NCBI RefSeq assembly: GCF_902859625.1
Contig: NZ_CADIJX010000002.1
Span: 62,001-126,000 of the forward strand
Direction: 5' to 3'
DNA: 64,000 nt
Origin: Achromobacter pestifer
Lineage (GTDB): Bacteria > Pseudomonadota > Gammaproteobacteria > Burkholderiales > Burkholderiaceae_B
The notes under the pieces: generated by a model
The model's database searches: none
What the model was told of the DNA's origin: nothing
The model's input: only the letters and a program-made list of their open reading frames with translations
Translations under genes and position numbers: made by a program
Part shown: in pieces, positions 10,679-19,875 of the stretch
Layout of the letters: each line of letters begins with the position of its first letter
Position numbering within the stretch: position 1 is the stretch's first letter

Positions 10679-10704
10679 AACAAGGGCTGGACTCAGCCCT
10701 TGTT
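10679..10704 (-). terminator. Probable terminator downstream of the Bug gene
   Basis: Perfect 11-bp stem AACAAGGGCTG / CAGCCCTTGTT with a 4-base loop, 17 bases past the stop of the leftward binding-protein gene. The U-tract is poor on the minus strand, so termination may be weak or Rho-assisted. Confidence 0.55.
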
Positions 10705-10720
10705 GCCGCCCGATCAATGA

Positions 10721-11689
10721 TTAGTTGGGCTTCAGGTCAATATCGCGCACAACCTGCCCGAGCAGGGTGTAATCGGCGCGCGCCCGCTCAAGGGCCTCTT
10801 TTGGCGTATTGCCGACAATCACCCATCCCAGGTCCTTGAGCTTGCGCTGGATGTCGGGTTCGCCAAGGCTGGCCACCAGCGCCGCCTGCAACTTGTTGAT
10901 GACGGCAGGGGGCGTGTCCTTGGGCGCCGCCAGGCCGAACCAGCCAGCCGGCACCAGCCCCGAGATGCCAAGTTCCTTGGCCGTGGGCACCTTGGGATAG
11001 GCGTCGAAACGGTAATCGCTGGTGACGAAGAGGGCCGTCGTCTTGCCTGACGTGACATAGGGGATTTGCGAGGCGGCGTTGTCCATCATCGAATCCACAT
11101 GCCCGCCCAGAATATCGTTGACGGCGGGGGCGGCCCCCTTGTAACCAAGAATGCTCAGATTCACGCCGGCCAGCTTGGCAAAGGCAGCTTGCGTCAGGTG
11201 CGCCTGCGTTCCCAACCCCGCGTTGGCTGACGTCAGACCACCGGGCTTCTGGTTGCTAAGCGCCTTGAACGCCGCGTAATCCTGGGCTGGAAAGTCCTTG
11301 CCCACGACGAATACAAAGGGCACTTCCACTGCGATTGAAATCTGCGCCAGATCGTCGACCGGGTTGTAGCGCAGCTTGTAGATGTGTGGATTGACGGCGA
11401 TGGTGCCGCTGGCGCTGAGCAGCAGCGTGTACCCGTCTGGCGCCGCCCTGACCACATGCTCGGTGGCGATTGATCCGCCCGCCCCGGGTTTGCTGTCCAC
11501 GATGACCGGTTGCCCCAGTTTCTTGGACATGGCGTCGCCAAGCAGGCGGGTCATGGTGTCGGAGGCCGATCCCGGCGCGTACGGATAGACGATCGTAATG
11601 GGTTTGGCGGGATAGGCATCTGCCGCGAAAGCAGGGGTCAGCCCGCACGTCAGCAGCAATGCAGCGATCTGGGAGTACAGACGATTCAT
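10721..11689 (-). CDS. Bug-family (TctC-type) periplasmic solute-binding protein
   Basis: A 322-residue secreted receptor of the tripartite tricarboxylate transporter family, which captures small carboxylates or related molecules in the periplasm. A signal peptide ends near AFAADAYP, followed by the family hallmarks KPITIVYPYAPGSASD, SKPGAGGSIA near residue 65, GYKGAAPAVNDILGGHVD, and a C-terminal PPAVINKLQ block. No membrane subunits (TctA/TctB) are adjacent, which is common for the many orphan Bug genes in this group. Its ATG overlaps the stop of the upstream GAF gene (ATGA), implying translational coupling. The ligand is unknown. Confidence 0.92.
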   Translation of the reverse strand: MNRLYSQIAALLLTCGLTPAFAADAYPAKPITIVYPYAPGSASDTMTRLLGDAMSKKLGQPVIVDSKPGAGGSIATEHVVRAAPDGYTLLLSASGTIAVNPHIYKLRYNPVDDLAQISIAVEVPFVFVVGKDFPAQDYAAFKALSNQKPGGLTSANAGLGTQAHLTQAAFAKLAGVNLSILGYKGAAPAVNDILGGHVDSMMDNAASQIPYVTSGKTTALFVTSDYRFDAYPKVPTAKELGISGLVPAGWFGLAAPKDTPPAVINKLQAALVASLGEPDIQRKLKDLGWVIVGNTPKEALERARADYTLLGQVVRDIDLKPN

Positions 11690-12219
11690 GGTTTTCCGCC
11701 TTGTTGACGAGTGGTTTGAATGATTTCCTGAATGACAGGTATGGCAAGCGAGGAATACCAGCCCAGTTCAGGCAGCATGTCCTGCCGATACCAGCCTGCC
11801 TCGTGCAGCAGGTTCAACGACGCAATGGTCTGGCCGTTCCATCGAACGGGCACGTTGACCGCGCTTTCGCAACCCAGCGAATGGATCAGTTCATGGTCTG
11901 GAAACGCGCGCTGGCAGGCATCGCGATCGACGCATATTCGAGGCTGCCCGTCTTGCACCACGCGGGAGAAGAACTCGGTGTTCTCCCGGATCGGCTTGGC
12001 GTCCCCGGGGGGATAGGCCTCGGGCCGACTGGAAAAGTAACGCCGGCTAAGGCCCGCCTGCCGGTCAAGAATCAATACGGTGAACAGCCGGTAGCCGATG
12101 CGCGTGGACAGCGCGGCAGCCAATGCCCCCAGGCCGCGTTCGGGTTGCGGGGTTGCGGCCAACGCCTGTGCCATGTCGCTCAAAGGCTGCGCATGCGGCA
12201 TGGAATTGCTTGAACTCAT
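11686..12219 (-). CDS. GAF-domain protein
   Basis: A 177-residue soluble protein consisting mainly of one GAF sensor fold: an N-terminal helix, then YRLFTVLILD, NTEFFSRVVQDGQPRIC, GCESAVNVPVRWNGQTIASLNL and a C-terminal amphipathic helix. No output domain is attached. A start at the ATG (12219) or a GTG one codon earlier is possible; GAGGAC lies upstream. It is translationally coupled to the Bug binding protein and diverges from the LysR gene. An isolated GAF next to a Bug protein suggests a small-molecule sensor or binding enzyme linked to uptake of the same compound; this is inference. Confidence 0.8.
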   Translation of the reverse strand: MSSSNSMPHAQPLSDMAQALAATPQPERGLGALAAALSTRIGYRLFTVLILDRQAGLSRRYFSSRPEAYPPGDAKPIRENTEFFSRVVQDGQPRICVDRDACQRAFPDHELIHSLGCESAVNVPVRWNGQTIASLNLLHEAGWYRQDMLPELGWYSSLAIPVIQEIIQTTRQQGGKP

Positions 12220-12316
12220 CACGGCCCTGTCCTCGTTGATGGGGGAAAGCCATTTTGGCGGGCAACGGCCATGTCCCGCTAATGAATAAAGCTGAGATAT
12301 CCATTACCATTTCCGC

Positions 12317-13282
12317 ATGGATACCGCTTCGACCGACCCCTCTTGGACGCGCCGCCTGAAGCTTCGCCATTTGCAGGTCCTGGCGGCCCTGGAAAGCGCG
12401 GGCACGGTCACGGCGGCCGCCAAGGCCATGCACATGACCCAACCCGCGCTGTCGCACTGGCTGAGCGACATGGAAGATCTGGTCGGCACGCCGCTTTTCT
12501 TGCGCGGACGCACGCTGGAACTGACCGAGGCCGGACGCGCGCTGTGGCGTTACGCCTGCCGTGTCCTGGGGGATACGGCGCGCACGGGCGAAGAGATCGA
12601 AGCGGTCAAGGGGGGCGTGGCCGGCCATCTGCATATCGGCACGATTCTCTCGGCTGCGCCGGTCTTGCTGCCACGCGCCATCGCCGCGCTGCATCAGCGG
12701 TCGCCCAAGGTGCAGATCGAACTCGTGGAAGGGTTGCTGGAGCCCCTGATCGAACGGGTCGAGCGTCGCGAGATCGATCTCATCATTGGCCCTTTGGATG
12801 TGCGGGCAAGCCGTTCGGGCCTGTGCACCGAATGGCTGATGACGGATACCTTCAGTGTGGTGGCGCGGCGCGGCCATCCCCTGGCTGAGCTTGCCGCGCC
12901 GCGTTGGGAGGACACCAACGGCTACCCCTGGGTCCTGCCGCCACCGGGCACGTTATCCCGGGTCCGGCTGGATCAGGCCGTGGCCGACACCGGCATGCCG
13001 CCGCCCAAGCCGGCCGTGGAGACAAGCTCGCTGGTGGCCCTGCTGTCGATGCTGCAAGACCGCGACTACATCGCCACGCTGGCCAGTTCCGTCGCGCATA
13101 TGTACGAAAAGCTCAATCTCATCAGCATTGTCCGCATGCCTTCCCGTCTGGAGTTTGGCCCCATCGGAATGCTGTGGGCCGCCGACTCGCCAAGCATCGT
13201 GCTGCCGGCCTTGCGCGAGACGCTGCGCGAAGAGGCGAAAAGCCTCTTCGACCTTGGCAGCGCCGACGCCGCGGCTACTTGA
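12317..13282 (+). CDS. LysR-family transcriptional regulator
   Basis: A 321-residue regulator with an N-terminal winged helix-turn-helix (LRHLQVLAALESAGTVTAAAKAMHMTQPALSHWL) and a C-terminal substrate-binding domain beginning near GHLHIGTI. It is divergent from the GAF-Bug operon across a 97-base AT-rich gap, the usual arrangement for a LysR regulator and its target. The stop overlaps the convergent M24 gene by 8 bases. No strong Shine-Dalgarno precedes the ATG. Confidence 0.9.
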   Translation: MDTASTDPSWTRRLKLRHLQVLAALESAGTVTAAAKAMHMTQPALSHWLSDMEDLVGTPLFLRGRTLELTEAGRALWRYACRVLGDTARTGEEIEAVKGGVAGHLHIGTILSAAPVLLPRAIAALHQRSPKVQIELVEGLLEPLIERVERREIDLIIGPLDVRASRSGLCTEWLMTDTFSVVARRGHPLAELAAPRWEDTNGYPWVLPPPGTLSRVRLDQAVADTGMPPPKPAVETSSLVALLSMLQDRDYIATLASSVAHMYEKLNLISIVRMPSRLEFGPIGMLWAADSPSIVLPALRETLREEAKSLFDLGSADAAAT

Positions 13283-14465
13283 CCGTCGCGTATTCCAACG
13301 TCTTGGGCGTAAGGGTCAACACGCGCGGCGTGTCGCCCACCACCACGGTGTCATCCAGCCGGAAGCCGCCAATACCGTAGGCGTAGATGCCGGGTTCAGC
13401 CGAATAGACCTCGTTGTCCAGCAAAGGGCGCTGGCAAAACGCCATGTCTTCGGGATACTCGTGGTGGATGATGCCCACGGCATGTCCCGTCCGATGGCGA
13501 ATGAAGTCGGCGTATCCGGCCTTTTCGATTTCAGCCTGCGCGGCCGCGTCGATCATGCAGACGGGATTGCCGGTTCGCGCAGCGTCGATGGCCGCCTCAT
13601 TGGCGGCCTTGGCCGCCGTCCACAGCCGCACCTGCTCGGCTGAAGGCGTGCCGCAAAACCAGGTACGTTCGTTCTCGATGGTCAAGCCGTTGAGCCGTGG
13701 GATCACAATGTTGACCAGCACATCGCCTTCCTGGATGCGCGCGCCGCAGGACGCGCCATCGCCATGCGGCGAGGCAGACGCCGGGCCGCTCAGGGTCCAG
13801 CAGCGAATGACCTCGAAATGCTCGCCAGGAAAGCGTTCGGCCGCCTCTTGGACGAAGAGCGAAGCCATCGCGAAGTCCAGTTCTTGCACCAGCCGGCCAG
13901 GACGGATGTTCTCGCGGTAGCGGTCCTGTATCCAGTCGGAGATGGAGGCCACGGCAGCCATCACGGCCAGTTCCTCTTCGTGCTTTTGCCAGCGTAGCGA
14001 TCTGCATTCAGGGGTGGCGCTACGCAATACGACTTCGGGCAGCAGGCGGCCGACTTGCGCCAGCACTGGGCTGCCGCCTTCCACGGCGATGCGCGACCGA
14101 GCCAGGCCCGCGGCCTTCAACCGCGCCGCCAACACGTCGGGCAATTGCGTGATCAAGGGCAGGCGATGGGTCACGCGCGGGTGCTCCGCGTAGTAGCTGA
14201 TGTCGGTGATCCAGACCTTGCCCTGCTCCTGGGAAAAACGCATGTGATGCGTGGACAGTTCGTTCATCACCAGAAAGGGCGTGCCATTGCGGGGCACGAC
14301 GGCAAAGATGGGGCGCTCCCACGGCAGCACATCCGTATGGAAATTGGTGGCGAACTGGAAGAAGTCGGCTGACGTGAAGATGATGGCATCGACGGCCAGG
14401 TCGTCCATCAGCGCGGTCATCTTGTCCAGCCGGTATTGCCAGACAGCATTCGTAAGTTTGGGCAT
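13275..14465 (-). CDS. M24-family peptidase/creatinase-like protein with altered metal site
   Basis: A 396-residue pita-bread-fold protein. The N-terminal creatinase-like domain covers roughly residues 1-160 and the C-terminal M24 domain the rest. The start at 14465 (MPKLTNAVW) is chosen because the upstream extension has no domain sequence. In the M24 domain the conserved His (RTGHAVG) and one Glu (SAEPGIY) are present. The two Asp ligands appear replaced (VNIVIP and ENERTWF instead of D...D) and the last Glu is Asp (FRLDD). Creatinases also use this fold without metal. Possible roles are aminopeptidase P-like hydrolysis or a metal-independent C-N hydrolase. The neighbouring LysR/Bug genes suggest catabolism of a taken-up compound. 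Confidence 0.85.
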   Translation of the reverse strand: MPKLTNAVWQYRLDKMTALMDDLAVDAIIFTSADFFQFATNFHTDVLPWERPIFAVVPRNGTPFLVMNELSTHHMRFSQEQGKVWITDISYYAEHPRVTHRLPLITQLPDVLAARLKAAGLARSRIAVEGGSPVLAQVGRLLPEVVLRSATPECRSLRWQKHEEELAVMAAVASISDWIQDRYRENIRPGRLVQELDFAMASLFVQEAAERFPGEHFEVIRCWTLSGPASASPHGDGASCGARIQEGDVLVNIVIPRLNGLTIENERTWFCGTPSAEQVRLWTAAKAANEAAIDAARTGNPVCMIDAAAQAEIEKAGYADFIRHRTGHAVGIIHHEYPEDMAFCQRPLLDNEVYSAEPGIYAYGIGGFRLDDTVVVGDTPRVLTLTPKTLEYATVK

Positions 14466-14714
14466 CACTTTTATCCATCGAATAGGCCGTCGGCTGACGG
14501 CGGGCCTTGAAGCCTGTCGAAGGATTATGGGGAGTGACGGCAAGCGCGCCCAATGAAAAAAACTGAGGACGCCATAAGCGTTATTGCATGGTCTGGCGGC
14601 CCTGCGCATTGGTGCGCGCAGCACAACAGCGTGCTTCCCGCCGGGTGCCTACCGCCTAAAGGGCGCCAGCCCTACGATGGCTTCACGTCATCCTCAACCC
14701 AACCGGAGCACCCC

Positions 14715-15548
14715 ATGTCCAGCAACTCGATCACCACCAATGACGGCACGCAGATCTACTACAAGGACTGGGGAGAAGGCCCGGTCGTCACCTTCTCGCA
14801 CGGTTGGCCGCTCAACGCGGACGCCTGGGATGTTCAGATGCACTTCCTGGCGCGAAACGGCTTTCGCGTCATTGCGCACGACCGCCGGGGACATGGGCGC
14901 TCGTCGCAGCCTTCGTCCGGCAATGACATGAATACCTATGCCGACGATCTGGCGCAATTGATCGAGGCGCTGGACGTCAAGCGCATCACGATGGTGGGCC
15001 ACTCAACGGGCGGCGGCGAAGTGGTGCGCTACATCGGCCGCCACGGTACCAAGCGCGTGGCAAGCGCCGTGCTGATTGGCGCGGTGCCTCCGGTAATGTT
15101 GAAGTCGGCCGCCAACCCCGAAGGACTGCCCATCGACGTGTTCGATGGGATCCGCGCCGGGGTGGCCGGCGATCGCTCGCAGTTCTACAAGGAACTGGCC
15201 ATTCCCTTCTATGGCGCCAACCGCGCCGGCGCCAAGGTTTCGCAGGGCCTGCTGGACCAGTTCTGGCTCTGGAGCATGCAAAGCGGCCAGAAGAACGCCT
15301 ACGAATGCATCAAGGCCTTTTCCGAGACTGACTTCACCGAAGACCTGAAGAAGATCGACGTCCCGACCTTGTTCATGCACGGCGAGGACGATCAGATCGT
15401 GCCGCTGCACGATTCCGCGAAGAAGGCCGCGCGGCTGGTGGGGCACGCCAAGGAAATTTACTACCCGGACGCACCGCATGGCCTTACCGCCACCATGCAA
15501 GACCGCATCAATGCGGACCTGCTTGCCTTTCTGGGCGCCTCGGTCTGA
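14715..15548 (+). CDS. Alpha/beta hydrolase, non-haem chloroperoxidase/arylesterase type
   Basis: A 277-residue cytoplasmic hydrolase. It shows the oxyanion motif [24 protein letters not shown], the nucleophile elbow GHSTGGGE (Ser near residue 99), the acid Asp in HGEDDQIVP and the catalytic His in [10 protein letters not shown]. This matches cofactor-free haloperoxidases and related esterases, which can make peracids from short carboxylic acids and H2O2. The start at 14715 is preceded by GGAG; in-frame codons further upstream do not resemble the family. The MBL-fold gene follows 32 bases later on the same strand, probably co-transcribed. The physiological substrate is unknown. Confidence 0.92.
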   Translation: MSSNSITTNDGTQIYYKDWGEGPVVTFSHGWPLNADAWDVQMHFLARNGFRVIAHDRRGHGRSSQPSSGNDMNTYADDLAQLIEALDVKRITMVGHSTGGGEVVRYIGRHGTKRVASAVLIGAVPPVMLKSAANPEGLPIDVFDGIRAGVAGDRSQFYKELAIPFYGANRAGAKVSQGLLDQFWLWSMQSGQKNAYECIKAFSETDFTEDLKKIDVPTLFMHGEDDQIVPLHDSAKKAARLVGHAKEIYYPDAPHGLTATMQDRINADLLAFLGASV

Positions 15549-15580
15549 CACATCGCACATCAATTTTTGGAGATCTGATC

Positions 15581-16498
15581 ATGTTTTCCGTAGATAACAC
15601 CTTGCATGCCGACAGCCAGAAGCCCCGCGACCTGGTTCCGTCCCGTTACGCGCTGCGCGTGGGAGAGATTGACGCGATGGTGGTCAGCGATGGCGTGCTG
15701 CCGTTGCCGACCTCCACGATGGCCACCAACGCCGACCCGGCCGACCTGGCGGATTGGCTGAGCCACATGTTCATGCCGCCGGATGCGTTCGACTGGCCGC
15801 TGAATGTGATGGTGGCCCGCAGCGGCGAGCAGACCATTCTTATTGACGCTGGGCTGGGCGGGCAGTTCGCGGGCTTTCCGCGTGCCGGGCAGTTTCCCCA
15901 GCGGCTGGAAGCCGCCGGCATCGCGCTGGAGTCCGTGACGGATGTGATCATTACCCATATGCACATGGACCACGTGGGCGGGCTGCTCGTTGATGGCGTC
16001 AAGGAGCGCCTGCGTCCGGACGTGCGCATCCATGTGTCTGCTACCGAAGTCCAGTTCTGGACATCCCCCGATTTCACCCACACGGTCATGCCGAAGCCGG
16101 TGCCGGATGTGCTGCGTTCAACCGCCACCAGCTTCTACAACGAATACCGCGACCGGCTGCGTCTCTTCGAGGACAAGTACGAAGTGGCGCCGGGCGTGGT
16201 TGTGCGCATGACCGGCGGCCATACCCCGGGGCACAGTGTGGTCGACCTGACCTCGGGCGGTGAACGGCTGACCTTTGCCGGCGACGCGATGTTTCCAGTG
16301 GGGTTTGATCATCCGGATTGGCAAAACGGCTTTGAACATGACCCCGAGGAGTCGACGCGCGTTCGTATTGGCCTTTTCCGGGAACTCGCGGAAAGCCACG
16401 GGTTGCTGGTGGCCGCGCACCTGCCATTCCCCTCCGTGGGCCGGGTTGCCGTCGAGGGGGACGCCTTTCGTTGGGTTCCGGTCATCTGGGACTACTGA
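15581..16498 (+). CDS. Metallo-beta-lactamase-fold hydrolase
   Basis: A 305-residue MBL-fold hydrolase. The zinc-binding motif THMHMDHVGG lies near residue 125, further ligand motifs are TGGHTPGHS and FAGDAMFP, and a terminal His occurs in AAHLPFP. Lactonase/quorum-quenching and hydroxyacylglutathione-hydrolase-like members share this layout. There is no signal peptide, so it is probably cytoplasmic. GGAG precedes the start, and it follows the haloperoxidase-like hydrolase closely. The substrate is not predictable from sequence alone. Confidence 0.88.
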   Translation: MFSVDNTLHADSQKPRDLVPSRYALRVGEIDAMVVSDGVLPLPTSTMATNADPADLADWLSHMFMPPDAFDWPLNVMVARSGEQTILIDAGLGGQFAGFPRAGQFPQRLEAAGIALESVTDVIITHMHMDHVGGLLVDGVKERLRPDVRIHVSATEVQFWTSPDFTHTVMPKPVPDVLRSTATSFYNEYRDRLRLFEDKYEVAPGVVVRMTGGHTPGHSVVDLTSGGERLTFAGDAMFPVGFDHPDWQNGFEHDPEESTRVRIGLFRELAESHGLLVAAHLPFPSVGRVAVEGDAFRWVPVIWDY

Positions 16499-16513
16499 TT
16501 CTTGCTGACGGCG

Positions 16514-16531
16514 CGCGGGTCGAGACCCGCG
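16514..16531. other. GC-rich hairpin downstream of the MBL gene
   Basis: CGCGGGTC and GACCCGCG lie back to back with only two bases between them, 16 bases after the stop. There is no T-run, so this could be a Rho-dependent pause, an mRNA 3'-end stabiliser or chance. Confidence 0.35.
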
Positions 16532-16688
16532 GGTGACGGCATTCCACCTGCAAAACGGTCGGAATTGTCATTTCAATGTCCGTGAATTGTCGAATGGCGG
16601 CGCTCAGACTTTGAGTCGCCACGCAGCAGCAGGTCTTGCCTGTGCCCGCGTGGCGCCCTCAAAGTCTTCACCGTCCACGGAGTCACCC

Positions 16689-17843
16689 ATGAGAAAAGTC
16701 CTTGTCGCCGCGGCGGCCACCGCGTTGTCCGGCGCGGCGTCCGCACAATCGTCCGTCACGCTTTACGGGCTGATCGATACCGGCATCGGTTACACCAATG
16801 TCGATGGCATCTACACCGACCCGGCCACCGGGCGCCGCACCAGCATCGACAATAGCCGCATCGGCCTGACCACCGGCACCACTGCGGGCTCTCGCTGGGG
16901 GTTGCGCGGCAAGGAGGATCTGGGGGATGGCCTGTACGCCGTGTTCCAGCTGGAGTCCGGTTTCGATAGCCGCAAAGGCACCTCGCTGCAAAGCGGCCGC
17001 TTGTTCGGTCGCGAGGCGACGGTGGGCCTGGGCAGTGCCGACTGGGGCGAAGTCCGTCTGGGCCGCCAATACAACGTGGCGGCGCGCTATTTCTCGGGCA
17101 TGTTCGGTTCATCGTTTGGCGGCGGCTTCAACCAGCTGAACACCGGTGCCGGCCTGGGGTTCAGTTCGGCCTACTACGTGCGCTACGACAACCTGGTGGT
17201 CTACGAGACGCCCTCCCTGGGCGGCTTCAAGGCAGCGGTCGGTTATGCCTTCAATGCTGACGACCAGCGGAGCGCAGAGACCGGTTTCGCCACCGCCGAC
17301 AATACTCGCGCCATCACCGCCGGCCTGCGCTACGACAACGGTCCGTTGATGGGCTTTGCCACCTACGACCAGCTCAATGGGTCCAACAAGCTAAGCCAGG
17401 CCCAGGTCGACGCCACGCCGCGTTCGTACATCGTCGGAGGTTCGTACGACTTTGAAGTCTTCAAGGTGGCGCTAGCCTATAACCGCCTTACCGACGGCTG
17501 GTTTGCCGGCAAAGGCTTGCCCAATGGCGGCAGCATCGGCGCCTTCACCGGCACGCCGTCGTATGCCTTTTCCAAAGGCTTTCGCTCCAACTCCTACATG
17601 GTGGCGGTGGCAGCGCCGGTTGGGGGCTCGGGTGGCGCATTCGCGTCGTGGCAACGCGCGGACGCCAACAGCAAGCAACTCACCGGCGGCGATTCGGCCA
17701 GCAACACCTATAGCCTGGGCTACAACTACAACCTGTCCAAGCGTACCGATCTGTATGCCGTGGCGTCCTACACGACCAACTGGGCATTCCTGGACAACGC
17801 GAAGGCAACAGAGGTGAACATGGGGATCCGGCACAGGTTCTGA
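16689..17843 (+). CDS. Outer-membrane porin (Gram-negative trimeric porin, OmpC/PorB type)
   Basis: A 384-residue beta-barrel porin. The signal peptide MRKVLVAAAATALSGAASAQ is followed at once by SSVTLYGLIDTGIGYTN, the standard opening strand of betaproteobacterial general porins. The constriction-loop region (GREATVGLGSADWGEVRLGRQ) is present and the final strand ends NMGIRHRF. The start at 16689 is preceded by GGAG; a longer in-frame extension would put the signal peptide internally. A strong terminator follows at 17924. It mediates passive diffusion of small hydrophilic solutes. Confidence 0.95.
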   Translation: MRKVLVAAAATALSGAASAQSSVTLYGLIDTGIGYTNVDGIYTDPATGRRTSIDNSRIGLTTGTTAGSRWGLRGKEDLGDGLYAVFQLESGFDSRKGTSLQSGRLFGREATVGLGSADWGEVRLGRQYNVAARYFSGMFGSSFGGGFNQLNTGAGLGFSSAYYVRYDNLVVYETPSLGGFKAAVGYAFNADDQRSAETGFATADNTRAITAGLRYDNGPLMGFATYDQLNGSNKLSQAQVDATPRSYIVGGSYDFEVFKVALAYNRLTDGWFAGKGLPNGGSIGAFTGTPSYAFSKGFRSNSYMVAVAAPVGGSGGAFASWQRADANSKQLTGGDSASNTYSLGYNYNLSKRTDLYAVASYTTNWAFLDNAKATEVNMGIRHRF

Positions 17844-17923
17844 TCCCACGACGGCATAACAAGCTGTCCACGCATGACTCCGTTGATCACGCACCTCCGC
17901 GAAGGGATGTGCGGTGCATCGCT

Positions 17924-17958
17924 GCGCGCTGCCAGCATGTGTGGCAGCGCGCTTTTTT
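17924..17958 (+). terminator. Rho-independent terminator after the porin gene
   Basis: Perfect 11-bp stem GCGCGCTGCCA / TGGCAGCGCGC with a 7-base loop, followed directly by TTTTTT. It lies 80 bases past the porin stop. The rest of 17844-18186 shows no gene. Confidence 0.93.
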
Positions 17959-18186
17959 CCGTGGACCGTTGCCAAGCAATGAGGGATGCAACCCATCGCC
18001 GGAATTCAGGGGATTTTCACTCAACGTCTCATTAATCGCGTCGTTCCGTCTCAGGAGGCCTTTTTTTCGTTTTCTGCGCGATCCGTCAGTGTAAATTCGC
18101 CAGCGCTTTCATTCCCGCGATCGTTCAAGAATCACCATCGTCGGCAGTGAAGCGTCCAGCAATTCGACTGACGGTAAAGATCATCC

Positions 18187-19017
18187 ATGCATTCAAAGCG
18201 ACATCGCAAGGCACTCGGCGCTCTGCTTGTTTTCATCGGCGCGGGCAACGCGATGGCGACTGCGGTAGGCAGTGCACCCGATCCGGCGGTCACCGATCCG
18301 CACTTTCAGTTGGCGCCCGGTTATCTGCCCAAAGAAGGCCTGCCCGATAGCCTGGACCTGCTTGGGCCGCCGCCCGCCTCGGCCAGCGCTGCCTTGGCTC
18401 GCGACGAAGAGGCGAGGACGGTGGCGATTCCATTGAGAGACTCGGCACGCGCAAAGCTGGCTCGTCTGGACGCGGACCTGGAGTTTCCACAACCCGCCAG
18501 GAATTTCTCTTGCGCCATGGGCGTCGATATCACCGAAGCGCAGACGCCGCACCTGTATGCGTTGATGCAAAAGGTCCTTACCGACGCCGGGCTTTCCACT
18601 TACGGAATCAAGAATACCTATCAGCGTGTTCGCCCGTTCGTCGTCCACAATGAGGGCACCTGTTTCCCCGAGCAAGAGACCTTGCTGCGCACGGATGGCT
18701 CGTACCCCTCGGGGCATACGGCGGCGGGATGGGCCTGGGCGCTGATCCTGGCCGAAATCAATCCCGAGCGTGCCAACCGCCTGTTCCGTCGAGGCCTGGA
18801 GTTCGGGCAAAGCCGAGTCATCTGCAACGCGCATTGGCAAAGCGATGTGGATGCGGGCCGGACGATGGGCGCAGCCACCGTGGCCTTGCTGCATAACAAC
18901 CCGGAATTTGTTGCCGACCTGGATGCGGCGCGCAAAGAAGTGCAAGCGGCGACGGCAAGGCATTCCGCGCCAGGCATGGACTGCGTGGCGGAGGACGCGG
19001 CGCTTTCCAATCAATGA
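18187..19017 (+). CDS. Class A non-specific acid phosphatase (PhoN-like, PAP2 superfamily)
   Basis: A 276-residue periplasmic phosphatase with an N-terminal signal peptide. The three PAP2 motifs are present in order: KNTYQRVRP, GSYPSGHT (the class A acid phosphatase signature with the catalytic His region) and SRVICNAHWQSDVDAGR. The product releases phosphate from organic monoesters at low pH. Its stop overlaps the ATG of the next gene (ATGA), so the two are probably translationally coupled. Confidence 0.93.
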   Translation: MHSKRHRKALGALLVFIGAGNAMATAVGSAPDPAVTDPHFQLAPGYLPKEGLPDSLDLLGPPPASASAALARDEEARTVAIPLRDSARAKLARLDADLEFPQPARNFSCAMGVDITEAQTPHLYALMQKVLTDAGLSTYGIKNTYQRVRPFVVHNEGTCFPEQETLLRTDGSYPSGHTAAGWAWALILAEINPERANRLFRRGLEFGQSRVICNAHWQSDVDAGRTMGAATVALLHNNPEFVADLDAARKEVQAATARHSAPGMDCVAEDAALSNQ

Positions 19018-19862
19018 GCATGCCGTCAGCCCGATCACACATGTTCCAACCGCCAAAGCGTCAAAACGCCTTGAAACTTGTTGCCACCCCACTGATTGCC
19101 TTGGGCATGGCATTTGGCCTGTCCGACGTTGCGCTCGCCCAGAACAGCTTGCCGATCAGTCCTTTGATGAGCAAGCAGCCGGAATCGTCCGCATCGTGGC
19201 GTGTCAGTGCCAGCCCCTATGCCTGGGCATCTGGAATCAGCGGGAAGGTTGGACAGTTCGGGCAGCCGCCGGCCAGGCTTGATTCCCGTTTCAGCGACAT
19301 CATCAGCGATGTCGATCTGGCTTTCATGGGCGCCATTGAGGCACGCTACGACCGCTTCAGCCTGGTTGGAGATGTGATGTATGGGCAGCTTTCGGCTGGG
19401 GGAGACACACCGTATGGCGTTCTCAGCAGGCGCGTCGACATCAAGACGACATCCTTCTCCGGGTTCTTTGGCGCGGGATACGGCGTGCTTGAAGGCGACA
19501 AGGGCCATCTCGACGTGATCGGCGGTGGACGACTCTGGCACGCCAGCACAAAACTATCCTTGAAAGGTGGGGCGCTAGACGGCCGAAGCGAGCGCGACGG
19601 CGCGACGTGGATCGACGCGGTGGCGGGTTTGCGCGGTCAATATGCCGTGGGTGAAAACTGGTATCTGACCGGGTGGGGCGTCATCGGCGCGGGCCAGGCC
19701 AAGCTAGACTGGGATGCGACGGCCGCGCTTGCCTATCAGTTCAAGTCGAATTTCTCTGCGGTACTGGGCTACCGGGCGTTGGGCGTCAACTACAACAGAA
19801 ACGGCTTCGTCTACGACGTCATTCAGCACGGCCCCATCCTGGGGCTTTCGTATCAGTTCTGA
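19014..19862 (+). CDS. Outer-membrane beta-barrel protein, function unknown
   Basis: A 282-residue protein with a signal peptide ending near ALAQN and then alternating strands typical of an 8-12-stranded barrel (SASPYAWASGISG, FSGFFGAGYGVLEG, YLTGWGVIGAGQ), ending LGLSYQF with a C-terminal Phe, the usual outer-membrane assembly signal. It overlaps the phosphatase gene by four bases, suggesting joint expression. Start codons at 19014 or a few codons downstream (MFQPPK) are both compatible with the signal peptide. It is not assigned to a named family. Confidence 0.8.
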   Translation: MSMPSARSHMFQPPKRQNALKLVATPLIALGMAFGLSDVALAQNSLPISPLMSKQPESSASWRVSASPYAWASGISGKVGQFGQPPARLDSRFSDIISDVDLAFMGAIEARYDRFSLVGDVMYGQLSAGGDTPYGVLSRRVDIKTTSFSGFFGAGYGVLEGDKGHLDVIGGGRLWHASTKLSLKGGALDGRSERDGATWIDAVAGLRGQYAVGENWYLTGWGVIGAGQAKLDWDATAALAYQFKSNFSAVLGYRALGVNYNRNGFVYDVIQHGPILGLSYQF

Positions 19863-19875
19863 ATGCGCACGGCGC

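Noticed and set aside
12065..12877. 270-codon frame antisense to the LysR gene
   Set aside because: It lies opposite a clear LysR gene and has no family-like sequence.
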